A stretch of 64,000 nucleotides of DNA, from NCBI RefSeq assembly GCF_014596525.1, contig NZ_MSJP01000011.1, positions 62,001-126,000 on the forward strand, written 5' to 3'. Positions 1 to 8,203 of the stretch are shown here, in pieces (position 1 is the first letter of the stretch; each line of letters begins with the position of its first letter). Under the pieces are notes generated by a model. That model searched no databases, was not told the DNA's origin, and was given only the letters and a program-made list of their open reading frames with translations. The position numbers were made by a program, and so were the translations under genes. This DNA is from Streptomyces sp. CBMA291. GTDB lineage: Bacteria > Actinomycetota > Actinomycetes > Streptomycetales > Streptomycetaceae.

Positions 1-16
1 CGACCAGGGCACAGAT

Positions 17-49
17 GTGCTCCGGCCGGCTACGACCCGGCCGGAGCAC
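17..49. terminator. GC hairpin at 3' end of the leftmost regulator gene
   Basis: A perfect 13-bp inverted repeat (17-29 pairing with 37-49) has a 7-nt loop that contains the stop codon of the minus-strand regulator gene. The stem therefore includes the last codons of that gene. There is no T-run, so it would be a typical actinobacterial GC-hairpin terminator or an mRNA end stabiliser. Confidence 0.6.
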
Positions 50-308
50 ATCCCATGAGGTCGGCGAGCGATGTCTCCAGGGCCGCGGCGATGAGCAGCA
101 GGTCGCCGTAGCGCGGGTCGCTCTGGCCGGCCTCGATCCGTTGGTACGTCCTGCGGTCTATATGGGTCATCTCCACGAGGACCTCCTGCGTGTGCCCTCT
201 GGAATCGCGCATGTCGCGGATTCGACGCCCGAGGGCGCGGCGACGGTCGTGGACCCAGGGCGGCTGTTCGTGAGGCACTCGACAACGCTGTGACCTGCAT
301 GGTCCCAT
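30..308 (-). CDS. XRE-family helix-turn-helix regulator
   Basis: A small DNA-binding protein of about 92 residues with the chosen ATG at 308. The segment RRIRDMRDSRGHTQEVL followed by IDRRTYQRIEAGQSDPRYG and LLLIAAAL is a standard Cro/C1-type helix-turn-helix: a helix, a Q-containing recognition turn, then the conserved ERIE-like and DP/L motifs. No second domain is visible, so ligand or partner is unknown. A GTG at 278 is an alternative start. A palindrome lies just upstream at 312-329, suggesting autoregulation. The gene is left of the candidate attL, so it is probably host DNA rather than island cargo. Confidence 0.7.
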   Translation of the reverse strand: MGPCRSQRCRVPHEQPPWVHDRRRALGRRIRDMRDSRGHTQEVLVEMTHIDRRTYQRIEAGQSDPRYGDLLLIAAALETSLADLMGCAPAGS

Positions 309-311
309 GTC

Positions 312-329
312 AGCGTCACCAGTGACGCT
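312..329. promoter_or_regulatory. 18-bp palindrome upstream of XRE gene
   Basis: AGCGTCAC and GTGACGCT are perfect 8-bp arms with a 2-nt spacer, a few bases upstream of the XRE start and followed on the plus strand by a run of five T. A dyad this tight is a good operator for a dimeric XRE repressor (inference). With the T-run it could also be an intrinsic terminator for plus-strand transcription. Confidence 0.5.
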
Positions 330-363
330 TTTTAGGATCTTGGAATCCTTCCCCCCGAAGACA

Positions 364-401
364 GCCACCCGTTCGCCGAGCACCCCCGGCGGGCGGGTGG
401 C
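364..401 (+). terminator. hairpin terminator
   Basis: GCCACCCG (364-371) pairs with CGGGTGGC (394-401), with a second inner GC stem, and is followed by a pyrimidine-rich tail. It resembles an intrinsic terminator. No complete plus-strand gene is visible upstream within the window. The rest of 330-596 shows no gene. Confidence 0.5.
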
Positions 402-596
402 TTCTCGCTTTCGCCGTCCAGGAGTGGGAGGCGTGGGAGATTCGATGGGAGATGATCATGGGGAGAGGATGCATGAACCTGCAAGATTCTGCTAACTCCT
501 GCTAGATGCAGGCACCTCATTAAGGCAGGTCAGAGGCATACATGCAGGTCACAATCACGCCACTGGAATCGCCACGCAGATCGACCGCATTTTCTG

Positions 597-611
597 GGAG
601 ACGAAGAAGGC
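597..611. repeat. candidate attL core (direct repeat with 15641-15655)
   Basis: The 15-mer GGAGACGAAGAAGGC is found here and again at 15641-15655, both in the same orientation, and both followed by a loosely similar pyrimidine-rich stretch. This copy lies only 12 bp beyond the stop codon of the integrase remnant, the usual place for an att core of an integrative element. Designation as att is inference from position and identity. Confidence 0.55.
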
Positions 612-622
612 TTGATCTCCCT

Positions 623-961
623 CTAGGCCGTCTGACCTGCACTTTCGCGAGTCTGACTGCCTACCAGTCCGCACCCGGTCCGCAGGCCGCCGAGCACGGC
701 GTCCATGACGGCCCGGGTGCGGTCTTCTTCCCCCGGCCACAGGTGCGCGTAGATCCGCAGCGTGATGACGGCGGACGCGTGCCCGAGTACGAGCTGCACC
801 TGCTTGACGCTCGCGCCACCGGCGATGAGCGCGGAGGCGTAGAAGTGCCGCAGGTCATGGGTGACCATGTGCGGCAGCTCGACGGCCTTACGGCCTTCCC
901 GCTCGGCGGCCCCGTTCTCGGCCGCCTGGAGCGCCTTGCGGGCACCATTCCACTCGGTCTT
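623..961 (-). pseudogene. C-terminal remnant of tyrosine site-specific integrase
   Basis: About 113 residues of a phage/ICE-type tyrosine recombinase. The catalytic-domain motifs HDLRHFYAS (the H-x-x-R box), VQLVLGHAS (the LGH box) and the presumed nucleophile tyrosine in LRIYAHL are present in the right order, ending in a natural C-terminus. The N-terminal SAM-like DNA-binding domain and the first catalytic arginine are missing: homology stops at about 961, where sequence matching a relaxase on the other strand begins. The protein cannot be active. An ATG at 982 allows a short ORF but lies in relaxase-derived DNA. Confidence 0.8.
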
Positions 962-962
962 C

Positions 963-1748
963 CACGTGGCCGCCTGGGACATGGCCGACGCCCCCGACCC
1001 CGGCCGCGACCCGGCAGCCGCCTACTCCCAGCTCGCCAAGCGCCTCGACACCACGTCGACATGCGCACCCGCGCACTGGGCGGCAAAAAACCACCCCAGC
1101 ACGTCTGGCACTACCCGGTCCGTACCACGCCCGGCGACCGCTACCTCACCGACGCCGAGTGGGCCGAAGTCGCCCGCCGCATCGTGCACGCCACAGGCAT
1201 CGCCCCCGAAGGCAACGACAAGGCATGCCGATGGACCGCCGTGCACCTGGCCCGCGCCGCCGCCAAGTGACACGAACAGCGGGGCCACGAGCAGCAGGCG
1301 GCAAGCAGCCGAGGAAGCCTTCAGCCACCTCCAGGCGGGCTACCAGCAGGCCGCCGCACCCGTCTTGGCGGACCTGGCCCGCCGCACACCCCGCCCACAA
1401 ACCGCCCGCCGCTACGAGCAAGACGTTCGCGCGGCCCTCCCCGACCAAGCCGACCGGATCCTCACCGACCCCACTTGGACCGCCCCGACCACAACCCTCG
1501 CCCAAGCCGAGACCGCCGACCACAACCCCCGACGTCTCCTGGCGGAGGTGGGCACCCAGCGGGAACTCGACAGCGCGGAACACCCCGCCGAGGTCCTGAA
1601 CTGGCGCATCACTGCTCAACCGAACCGGCGCACGCAAGCAGCCCGCAGCCGAAGCACCACCAGCGGCACATCGGCCATGTCCGCCACGCCACACCCTCCG
1701 GCCACACCAGTGGCTACGAGGCCCGAAGAGCGCAGTCGACACCGCTGA
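963..1748 (+). pseudogene. shattered mobilisation relaxase
   Basis: Three pieces of a Streptomyces relaxase/mobilisation nuclease can be read. The first, in frame with position 963, starts HVAAWDMADAPDPGRDPAA. A frameshift near 1050 leads to VDMRTRALGGKKPPQHVWHY and the adjoining LTDAEWAEVARRIVHATGIA, ending at a stop at 1270. After another shift and an internal deletion, a C-terminal piece (about 1290-1748) contains LAQAETADHNPRRLL and QRELDSAEHPAEVL. The start and the conserved histidine triad of the nuclease are absent. The 5' truncation coincides with the truncation of the integrase at about 961, so one deletion removed the heads of two divergent genes. Confidence 0.75.
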
Positions 1749-1799
1749 CACCAGTCATATGCCCTCGCCACACACCGTGGCGGGGGCATCGGGTCGGGT

Positions 1800-2333
1800 T
1801 CAACGGCAAAGCTTCATGATGGTGTCGTCGAAATCGGGAAACTCTCGTGTGACCTGCGCGATGATCACCGCTGCCGACGCGCGACGCTCCGGAGCGAATT
1901 GCTCCGCGATGGCCACCAGGTCGCGATTGACCTGCGGAGCCCACTCAGGCTCGGGCTCATACGATGCGGCCGCTTCCCACGGGCCGAAGCCATCAGCCAG
2001 CAGCCACAGGAAGGCACCGAGGTCGCAAGCAACAACGCCTGTCTCCCCTTCGGAGCCCAGAAAGACAACGGGCTGCTCGACCAATTCCCGGCCTGGACGA
2101 ACCAACCAGAACGCGACGTACCCGCCAGTGCCGTCCTGGCCGAAGACGCGGAAGTCGTCGCCGTTCAACTCGCTGTTACCCGTCCACGCGCGAAACCACT
2201 CGGTGGTCTCATCGGCAGCCAGGAAAGACTCGTACGGTTCGAAGTCGACATCGTCCTCGCCAATGCACTCAAGCCGGACCGCCATGGCGGCGGCAAGCGC
2301 GGCAGGGAACTGACGATCTCCGTTCGCGGTCAT
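1800..2333 (-). CDS. SMI1/KNR4 (SUKH)-like protein
   Basis: A 177-residue soluble acidic protein. The central part (roughly residues 65-125) has the pattern of SUKH-type immunity proteins: alternating hydrophobic strands around YVAFWLVRPGR and PVVFLGSEGE, then a helix FLWLLADGFGPWEA. No signal peptide or membrane segment is seen. SUKH proteins commonly act as immunity factors for contact-dependent or polymorphic toxins, often as orphans in accessory regions; no cognate toxin is visible here. Assignment is by pattern only and could be wrong at family level. Confidence 0.55.
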   Translation of the reverse strand: MTANGDRQFPAALAAAMAVRLECIGEDDVDFEPYESFLAADETTEWFRAWTGNSELNGDDFRVFGQDGTGGYVAFWLVRPGRELVEQPVVFLGSEGETGVVACDLGAFLWLLADGFGPWEAAASYEPEPEWAPQVNRDLVAIAEQFAPERRASAAVIIAQVTREFPDFDDTIMKLCR

Positions 2334-2417
2334 GCGATGACAGTAGCGCTCAGTTTGGGCTTGGCAGCACTGCCTGCTCCATATCCGCCCCAGCCGAGAC
2401 GAGGTTGAACGACGAGG

Positions 2418-3074
2418 TCAGCCAACGTCGTCCACACCTCCTCGCAGTCCCCAGTCATCGAGGCCGGAGTAGATCACTGCGATGCGGCTCCTGGGGAAGC
2501 CGAAAGACGTGGCCTCCCCGTTATAGAGAGCCACCAGCGAATCGGGCCCTCTCCACCAGGTGTCCGCCAGGCCCATCACCTCGCGCACCGGCGCATAGCC
2601 GTTCAGATCGACGTCATCGCCGACGAGCGTGGTGACCTGCCTTGCCCACATGGATGCGTGGTGAGCCAAGGCAAGCGACTCCACCCAGCCCTCGATGGTC
2701 GCGTGGAGGGGCGCCCATTCATCTCCCTGGATACCGAACTCGCCAGACGGACTGATCATGAATGCGTAGGGGACTGCCGTCCGCTGCATTCCGGCTTCGA
2801 ACCACCACCCTGCGGAGTCTGCTTCGGGTGAGTCCGGATCGAGGTACTTGGGGCCTCCGTCGTACTGCGGTGCGGGTGGCAAGAGCAGACCGCCCCATCG
2901 CTCTTGGTAGGCCGCCATTCGATCGATCACCGCTGCTGGGATGTCCCGCTCAAGCCACCACTGCCTGTGCCCCTCGATGGGGCGAACGTCGACCTTGACT
3001 CCATGCGCGGCGACAAAGGATCGCCCTCGTCGGGTCAGGCCGTCGGGCACATCGTTGATGAGGTGAAGATTCAC
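2418..3074 (-). CDS. uncharacterised protein, possibly SUKH/immunity-like
   Basis: About 218 residues from a GTG at 3074; the much longer upstream extension of the reading frame has the composition of non-coding frame. The protein contains WWLERDIPAAVIDRMAAYQERWGGLLLPP near the N-terminus, then AFMISPSGEFGIQ and a helix around WVESLALAHHA. This recalls SMI1/KNR4-type or YrhA-like immunity proteins (a strand bearing the local Gly-Asp and a helical C-terminal half), but no diagnostic motif is decisive. It is divergent from the next gene, with an 87-bp gap that should hold both promoters. Confidence 0.5.
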   Translation of the reverse strand: MNLHLINDVPDGLTRRGRSFVAAHGVKVDVRPIEGHRQWWLERDIPAAVIDRMAAYQERWGGLLLPPAPQYDGGPKYLDPDSPEADSAGWWFEAGMQRTAVPYAFMISPSGEFGIQGDEWAPLHATIEGWVESLALAHHASMWARQVTTLVGDDVDLNGYAPVREVMGLADTWWRGPDSLVALYNGEATSFGFPRSRIAVIYSGLDDWGLRGGVDDVG

Positions 3075-3161
3075 CCGCGGGACGCTACCCAGCAGCCGTG
3101 GGGAGAGCACCCTCGCAACCTCCTGGCATGTCCGGCCGCATCGCTCACTACGCTGGCAGGC

Positions 3162-4295
3162 GTGACCACGCCGCCGACCCCACGACTGACTCTGGACGCC
3201 GCCCGCGCCATTCAGGGCATGCTCCGAACCGCGATCGGACCTGGGCTCACCGAGCAGGAACTCGACGCGGTCGAGACACGGTTCGGCTTCACCTTCGCGG
3301 CCGACCACCGCGTCTTCCTCTCCGCCGGCCTCCCGAACGGCTCATCGAGGTGGCCCGACTGGCGCGACGGCGACCCTGGAGACCTGGCTGAGCAACTGGC
3401 GTGGCCGGTGGAGGGCGTGCTCTTCGACGTGGAGCACAACGCGTTCTGGCATCCCGCCTGGCCGTCGAGGCCGGCGGACACATCCGAGGCACTGGACGTC
3501 GCGAGGACCGAGCTGGAGGGCGTGCCGCAGCTGGTCCCGGTCTACGGACACCGCTACCTGCCCGGCACGGCGGGCGAGCACGGGCACCCCGTCCTGTCCG
3601 TCCACCAGACCGACATCATCCTGTACGGGAACGACCTCGCCGACTACATCCACCACGAGTTCGCTGGCCGATCGAGCGGACTCCTCGCTCGTACGACAGT
3701 CGACTTCTGGTCGTACTTCGTCGAGGGCGGTCCGGGCATCGACGTCTCCCTGCCCACGCCGTTCACGCCGTACGCCAGGAGCGCACAGGAGGCCGTCAAC
3801 TGCCTCCGAATGCTGGCCCTGGAACGCCTGATAGGCCGCCGGCACCACCCAGAGCAGCTCATCGAAGCCGGCCTCACGGCCCTGGCCCTCGACGTCGAGA
3901 CGGAGTCCCTCCCCCTCCTCGCCGGCCTGTCCCGCTCCGAGCACGAGCAGGCCGACACCCTGTTCGACCAGGTCCTGGACGAACTCGGCCCACTCCAGGG
4001 CCTCCCGGCCGACACCACCGACCTCCCCTGGGAAACGGCGCGCTGGGAACTCGTCCGCTGGTGGCTCCGGCTGATCGTGAACGGCAGCCTGGACCCCGGC
4101 GCCGGCGGTGACCTGATCACGTACGAAGGATGGGGCGCACTGGCTCGCCCACAGTCACTCAGACCCCTGGTCGACATGACCGACGCCTACAACGACTGGG
4201 CAGCGATCCAACGCGGCAACCGGGAACCTCTGGCGGAAGAGATCACCGAGGAGGCAAGACGCCTCCTCGCCGGGCCCTGGCCGCCACTGGGCTGA
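3162..4295 (+). CDS. SMI1/KNR4 (SUKH) family protein
   Basis: A 377-residue protein starting at GTG 3162. Residues about 20-65 carry the SUKH signature: LTEQELDAVETRFGFTF (acidic helix, then the Phe-rich strand), ADHRVFLSAGLPNG, and SSRWPDWRDGD. Later segments VLFDVEHNAFWHPAWP and PVYGHRYLPG are typical of the large actinobacterial SMI1/KNR4 proteins. The C-terminal third is helical and has no recognised domain. The gene ends 2 bp from the end of the convergent methyltransferase, with no terminator between. Likely an orphan immunity or scaffolding protein; a partner toxin is not seen. Confidence 0.7.
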   Translation: MTTPPTPRLTLDAARAIQGMLRTAIGPGLTEQELDAVETRFGFTFAADHRVFLSAGLPNGSSRWPDWRDGDPGDLAEQLAWPVEGVLFDVEHNAFWHPAWPSRPADTSEALDVARTELEGVPQLVPVYGHRYLPGTAGEHGHPVLSVHQTDIILYGNDLADYIHHEFAGRSSGLLARTTVDFWSYFVEGGPGIDVSLPTPFTPYARSAQEAVNCLRMLALERLIGRRHHPEQLIEAGLTALALDVETESLPLLAGLSRSEHEQADTLFDQVLDELGPLQGLPADTTDLPWETARWELVRWWLRLIVNGSLDPGAGGDLITYEGWGALARPQSLRPLVDMTDAYNDWAAIQRGNREPLAEEITEEARRLLAGPWPPLG

Positions 4296-4297
4296 TC

Positions 4298-5116
4298 TCA
4301 CCGGCGGCAGACAAGGATACCGCCAAGGCAGGTGATCTCGTACGCGCCATTGCGGGCGATGTCCTCGGCGACGATGGCCCGGGCCCGTTCGATGGTCGCG
4401 TCGAAGGGCACGTCGTGCTGGTCTGCCCAGGCTCGATACGAGGCCATGTGGGCGATGACGGGCTCGGGGTCGCGGACCGTGATGGTCCCCGGCAGTTCGG
4501 TGGCCTCCACCTGTCCGAACTCCTCTCCGAGGAAGGCCGGAGCCTCCTCCAGGGAGAAGCGGGCGCTGAGAGAGATCCGGGCCGGGCCGCGCTCGACGCC
4601 GAGGATGTCGCCGGTGGCCCGCTGCCAGAGGTCGTCCATCTCAGCCTTGTCGCGGTCACTGTTGGTGGAGACGACCACCAGCCCGTCACGGGCGACGATC
4701 CGAGCCAGCTCCCTGACCGCCTGAGGGATGTCGGGTACGTGGTAGAGCATGTGGAGCGCGAGGGCGGCGTCGACGCTGCCCGTCGCCAGCGGAAGCCGGG
4801 TTGCATCCGCCACGGCGACCGGGCCGGGGACACCAGCGAGGATGCCGGGCGCGATGTCGAAGCCGAGCAGAGACAGGTCCGGGCGGTCCTGGCGGAGCCG
4901 CTGGATGAACTTGCCGTTGCCGCATCCGATGTCGACGACCCGCCCACGTACGTCGCCCAGCTGCTCGGTCACGAGGCCGGGGAGGTCGTACCGAGGCGTC
5001 TGCCACTGGTAGAGCGACTGCCGGGCGGCCAGGTCCCGGTCTCCGTTGTAGGCGCTGCCCGCCAGGCGGGCCCGGTCGGTGACGGCGGCGTCGTGGGCGG
5101 CGGACAGGTCGGTCAC
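4298..5116 (-). CDS. class I SAM-dependent methyltransferase
   Basis: A 272-residue Rossmann-fold methyltransferase. Motif I is VVDIGCGNGKFIQRL (residues about 60-74 from the chosen start), followed by LLGFDIAPGIL (acidic end of strand 2), ADATRLPLA and ALHMLYHVPD, as in methyltransferase domain 11/25 proteins. The substrate is unknown. The GTG at 5116 overlaps the stop of the XRE-TPR gene by four bases (GTGA), so the two are translationally coupled. An earlier ATG would overlap the upstream gene much further and lacks support. A decayed copy of the middle of this gene lies at 15750-15965, just beyond the other end of the island. Confidence 0.8.
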   Translation of the reverse strand: MTDLSAAHDAAVTDRARLAGSAYNGDRDLAARQSLYQWQTPRYDLPGLVTEQLGDVRGRVVDIGCGNGKFIQRLRQDRPDLSLLGFDIAPGILAGVPGPVAVADATRLPLATGSVDAALALHMLYHVPDIPQAVRELARIVARDGLVVVSTNSDRDKAEMDDLWQRATGDILGVERGPARISLSARFSLEEAPAFLGEEFGQVEATELPGTITVRDPEPVIAHMASYRAWADQHDVPFDATIERARAIVAEDIARNGAYEITCLGGILVCRR

Positions 5117-6483
5117 GTCGGCAACTCCGGTGGGTGGGCTGGGGGCACCTCCCACGCCCTTGAGGCAGTGGGGGAGGGCAGGGACGCACGGACGGCCGTG
5201 TGCTGGAGTCGTTCGCGCAGGTGCACCGCCTGCGCGGCTCCACCGTACTGCGGCCCTTCCAGCTCCCGCCCGAGAACGGTGAGCCGGCGCACGATACTGG
5301 CCGACATGCGCTCGGGCGAGGACTGGAGAACGAAGCCGAGAATCTCCTCCGTGCCGTCCAGGTCACCCAGGAGCATGCGGCCGCGGGCGAGGTCGAGGTG
5401 CGCGGCGAACAGGTCACCGACCGACTGGTCGTCTCCGTCCGCGCTGCGGTAGAGGCGGATCGCCGTCTCCGCGCTGACGATGGCCCGCTGGACGTGCTCC
5501 TGCCCGCCTACGGCCAAGAGGGTCGTTCCGGCGTACGCGAACTGCTTGGCCGCGGGGAAGTCGAAGACTCCCAGTACCTCGTCCCCACCCGAGATCGCCT
5601 CGCGCAGTCGTTCGGCATCCGACAGGGCAGCGAGCGCACCTGTCGAGTCGCCGACTATCGCCAACGCCCGCGCCTCCAGACTCGCCAGCCGTGCGCCGAT
5701 GCTGCCGCTGGCCCTGTGCCGCCGGCCGGCTTGCGCCAGTCGGGCCGCCTGTTCGTACCGCCCTGTCCAGTACGCAATCAACGATTCCACGGCCCGTACC
5801 CAGGCCAGCATCCCCTCGTGCCTCGCCGCCTCGGCACAGGCGCGTGCGGTGCGGGCGTGGGTGGCGGCGGAGTCGTAGTCACCGAGGTCGAGGCAGACGT
5901 GCGCGGACAGGCCACAGAGGCGAGAGGCGGAAAGGTAGAGGTCGGTGGTCTGCCGGGGGTGCTGGCGCCCGCGCAGCAGCTCGAACACCCCGTCCCGTAA
6001 CCGCTTGATCTCGACGTACTGCTCCATCAACGGGTGGCTGACGTACGTACGAGCGAGTCGGCCGACATCCGCCTCCAGTTACTCAACGACGAACTCGTCG
6101 GCGTTGCGCTGCGCGATGAACCGGGCGAACTCGGCCGACGTCACCGCGTCCTCAGAGAGTGGGGCTCCACGGACGTGGGTGTCTTCAGGCGGCAGCACCG
6201 GCGGCATGAACTCGACCTCGGCAGCATCGGACCCGTCCCGCTGCCCCTTGCTGACGGCAACAGCTTGGTCGAGCACGGCGACATCGACACCGAAGACCTG
6301 CGCCAGGTACTTCCGGGCGTACGGAACGGGAACTCGCGCTTCGCGCTCGTACCGCCCGATCTCCTTGCCGGTCTTCGCGGAACGCCCCTCCAGGGCGTTG
6401 TACTCGTCGGCAACCCTCTGCTGGCTCCGACCGCGCGCGGTACGCAGCCGGACGAGCAAGGCGCCGATCCCGGTGTCACCCAT
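5113..6483 (-). pseudogene. XRE-TPR regulator interrupted by an in-frame stop
   Basis: A regulator of the Streptomyces XRE plus TPR type. The first part (from ATG 6483, good GGGGGA ribosome site) encodes a helix-turn-helix: IGALLVRLRTARGRSQQRVA followed by the EIGRYER recognition segment. It stops at TAA 6079-6081 after FVVE. The same frame continues without shift through LEADVGRLARTYVSHPLMEQYVEIK into a helical-repeat domain with TPR-like units to 5113. One base (CAA to TAA) would restore a 456-residue protein. Either the gene is newly dead, the stop is read through, or two polypeptides are made (an internal TTG/ATG at 6030 exists). It is divergent from an HATPase gene, a common Streptomyces pairing. 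Confidence 0.75.
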
Positions 6484-6587
6484 GCCGTCCCCCAGGAACA
6501 CGTGACCTCTGGCCCCCATAGTGGCCCCCGTCTTGGCCCCCACGCTGGCTCCCGACCCAAATGAGTTAAGTCGCTTTGCTGTTAACC

Positions 6588-7091
6588 ATGGCAAGCAGAC
6601 TCACCAACCAGGCGACCGGCGCCGCCCCGGACCTCCTTCCGGGCACGGGCCGGCACCGCACCATGCTCTTCCCCCGCCGTCGGATCACGCCGCGCACTGC
6701 TCGCGACTTCGTCGCCGCCACGCTGGCCGAATGGGGTGAGACGAGCCGCCTCGACGACATGCGGCTGTGCACCTCGGAACTCGTCACCAACGCCGTGCTT
6801 CACGGAGTGCCCGTGGGCCGACTGGTCCTGGTACGGGTCGAGTCCCTCGACCCGGAGCTGCGGATCGAGGTCCACGACAGCGGCGAGAAGAGGCCGACGA
6901 AGCGCGTTCCCGAGGAGTCCGCCGTCGACGGCCGCGGTCTGCTGATCGTCGCCGCGACCGCTGACAGTTGGGGCGTGAAGGAGCGGACGGGCCCCGGAAA
7001 GTGCGTCTGGGCCGCATTCGACCGTGCCAAGAACGGGGCCGCTCCCCTGCCGCCCCACACCACCGGCCCCCACCAGGGAGACACCACGTGA
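6588..7091 (+). CDS. HATPase-fold (RsbW-like) ATP-binding regulator
   Basis: A 167-residue cytoplasmic protein of the Streptomyces histidine-kinase-like ATPase group related to anti-sigma factors. The N box is RLCTSELVTNAVLHG (conserved E and N), the G1 region is EVHDSGEKRPTKR and the G2 region is GRGLLIVAATADSWGV. No sensor or dimerisation domain is present, so the role is probably an anti-sigma or protein-kinase regulator. Such genes often stand next to XRE regulators, as here. Its stop overlaps the GTG of the next gene by four bases, tying it to an unusual synthetase-like/ASCH operon. Confidence 0.75.
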   Translation: MASRLTNQATGAAPDLLPGTGRHRTMLFPRRRITPRTARDFVAATLAEWGETSRLDDMRLCTSELVTNAVLHGVPVGRLVLVRVESLDPELRIEVHDSGEKRPTKRVPEESAVDGRGLLIVAATADSWGVKERTGPGKCVWAAFDRAKNGAAPLPPHTTGPHQGDTT

Positions 7092-8203
7092 CCACCCACC
7101 CCGTCTCGCCGAACACCGTCCTCGCCAACGCCCTCCACCACGCCGAGGACGTCCTGACCCCGCGCATCCTGGCCGCCCCGCCCGAGCGGATCGTGCTGGT
7201 CGTCGGCACCCAGATCAACGGCGCCCCGCACATCGGCACCTCGCTCGTGCAGTCCCTGGCCTTCGCCATAGCCGCCCGACTGCGGGACCGCTTCAGTCTC
7301 CCCACCGAGGTGCTCTTCAGCGCCCTCGACAACACCCCACACGAGCTGGCGACCGACCCGACCAGCGGACACCGCTACCAGGGCGCCTACGTCCAGGCCC
7401 TCGGCGAGCAGGCCCTGATCGACCTCGTCACCGCCCTCTACCAGCCCCTCTTCACCGCCCTGTCCCGACGCCTGGGCATCCCGCACCACATCGAGACATA
7501 CACACAGCAGCAGGCCGGCGAGCACTACCGCCGCACCTGGCTCCGGCTCCTCCCCCGCATCGACGCCGCCCGCTGGTGGCTCGCCCCGTCCACCGGCACC
7601 CCGCACCTCCGCGTCCCCTGCCCGCGCCCCGCCTGCGGCTGGGCCGAGAAACACGCCGAACGCACCCGGTTCCACCTCACCGGGCCCGAGTCGGCGCTGG
7701 TCTCCGCCGACTGCCTCCGCCACGGCCCGTACGAGGCCGTGATCACGCCCACCGTCGGCCCGTACCTGGACCTGGCCACCCTCTACCGCAACCTGGTCAA
7801 GGAACTCGCCCTGACCAGCCCCCACGGCACCCTGCACGTCATGGTCAAGGGCGGCGACTGGGTCTTCGGCTCCCACCTCGTCGACGAGGCCCTCCAGGCC
7901 GTGGGCCTCACCCGCGCCCAGCTCCCAGCCCGCCTGTTCTGCCCCCAGGTCGTCACCGACACCGGCGCCAAGCTGTCGAAATCCCTCATACGAGAAGGCC
8001 GTGCCCCCTTGCCGGAGGGCGCCGCCCCTTGGATGCTCGACACCCGGCAGTGGCCCGGCACCGTCACCGAGTACGCCGACCAACTGCTCGCCATGGCCGA
8101 GACCCTGCTCTCCGACCCCCGCCACTTCTTCCGCTCGTACTCGGCCGCCGAGATCGGCCGCCTGATCACCGCACCGTCCCCCAGGAGCGTTCCCTCCCGA
8201 TGA
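7088..8203 (+). CDS. class I aminoacyl-tRNA synthetase-like protein (LysRS-I-like catalytic core)
   Basis: A 371-residue protein from GTG 7088 (GGGAG ribosome site). Residues 40-60 read VGTQINGAPHIGTSLVQ, a form of the class I HIGH motif (PHIG at 47-50). KLSKS at 295-299 matches the KMSKS signature at the expected distance. Between them C178, C183, C209 and H212 resemble the zinc-binding insertion of class I lysyl-tRNA synthetase, and GGDWVFGSH near 255 matches the segment before the KMSKS loop. The C-terminal anticodon-binding domain of true LysRS-I is absent. It may activate an amino acid or another carboxylate without reading an anticodon. It is coupled to HATPase upstream and ASCH downstream (ATGA overlap). 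Confidence 0.65.
   Translation: MTTHPVSPNTVLANALHHAEDVLTPRILAAPPERIVLVVGTQINGAPHIGTSLVQSLAFAIAARLRDRFSLPTEVLFSALDNTPHELATDPTSGHRYQGAYVQALGEQALIDLVTALYQPLFTALSRRLGIPHHIETYTQQQAGEHYRRTWLRLLPRIDAARWWLAPSTGTPHLRVPCPRPACGWAEKHAERTRFHLTGPESALVSADCLRHGPYEAVITPTVGPYLDLATLYRNLVKELALTSPHGTLHVMVKGGDWVFGSHLVDEALQAVGLTRAQLPARLFCPQVVTDTGAKLSKSLIREGRAPLPEGAAPWMLDTRQWPGTVTEYADQLLAMAETLLSDPRHFFRSYSAAEIGRLITAPSPRSVPSR

Noticed and set aside
597..660. tRNA gene as integration target
   Set aside because: No acceptor-stem or T-loop consensus could be read on either strand near the 15-mer or its second copy.
623..982. Integrase ORF as a functional small recombinase
   Set aside because: Lacks the DNA-binding N-terminus and first catalytic Arg; its first codons are relaxase DNA read backward.
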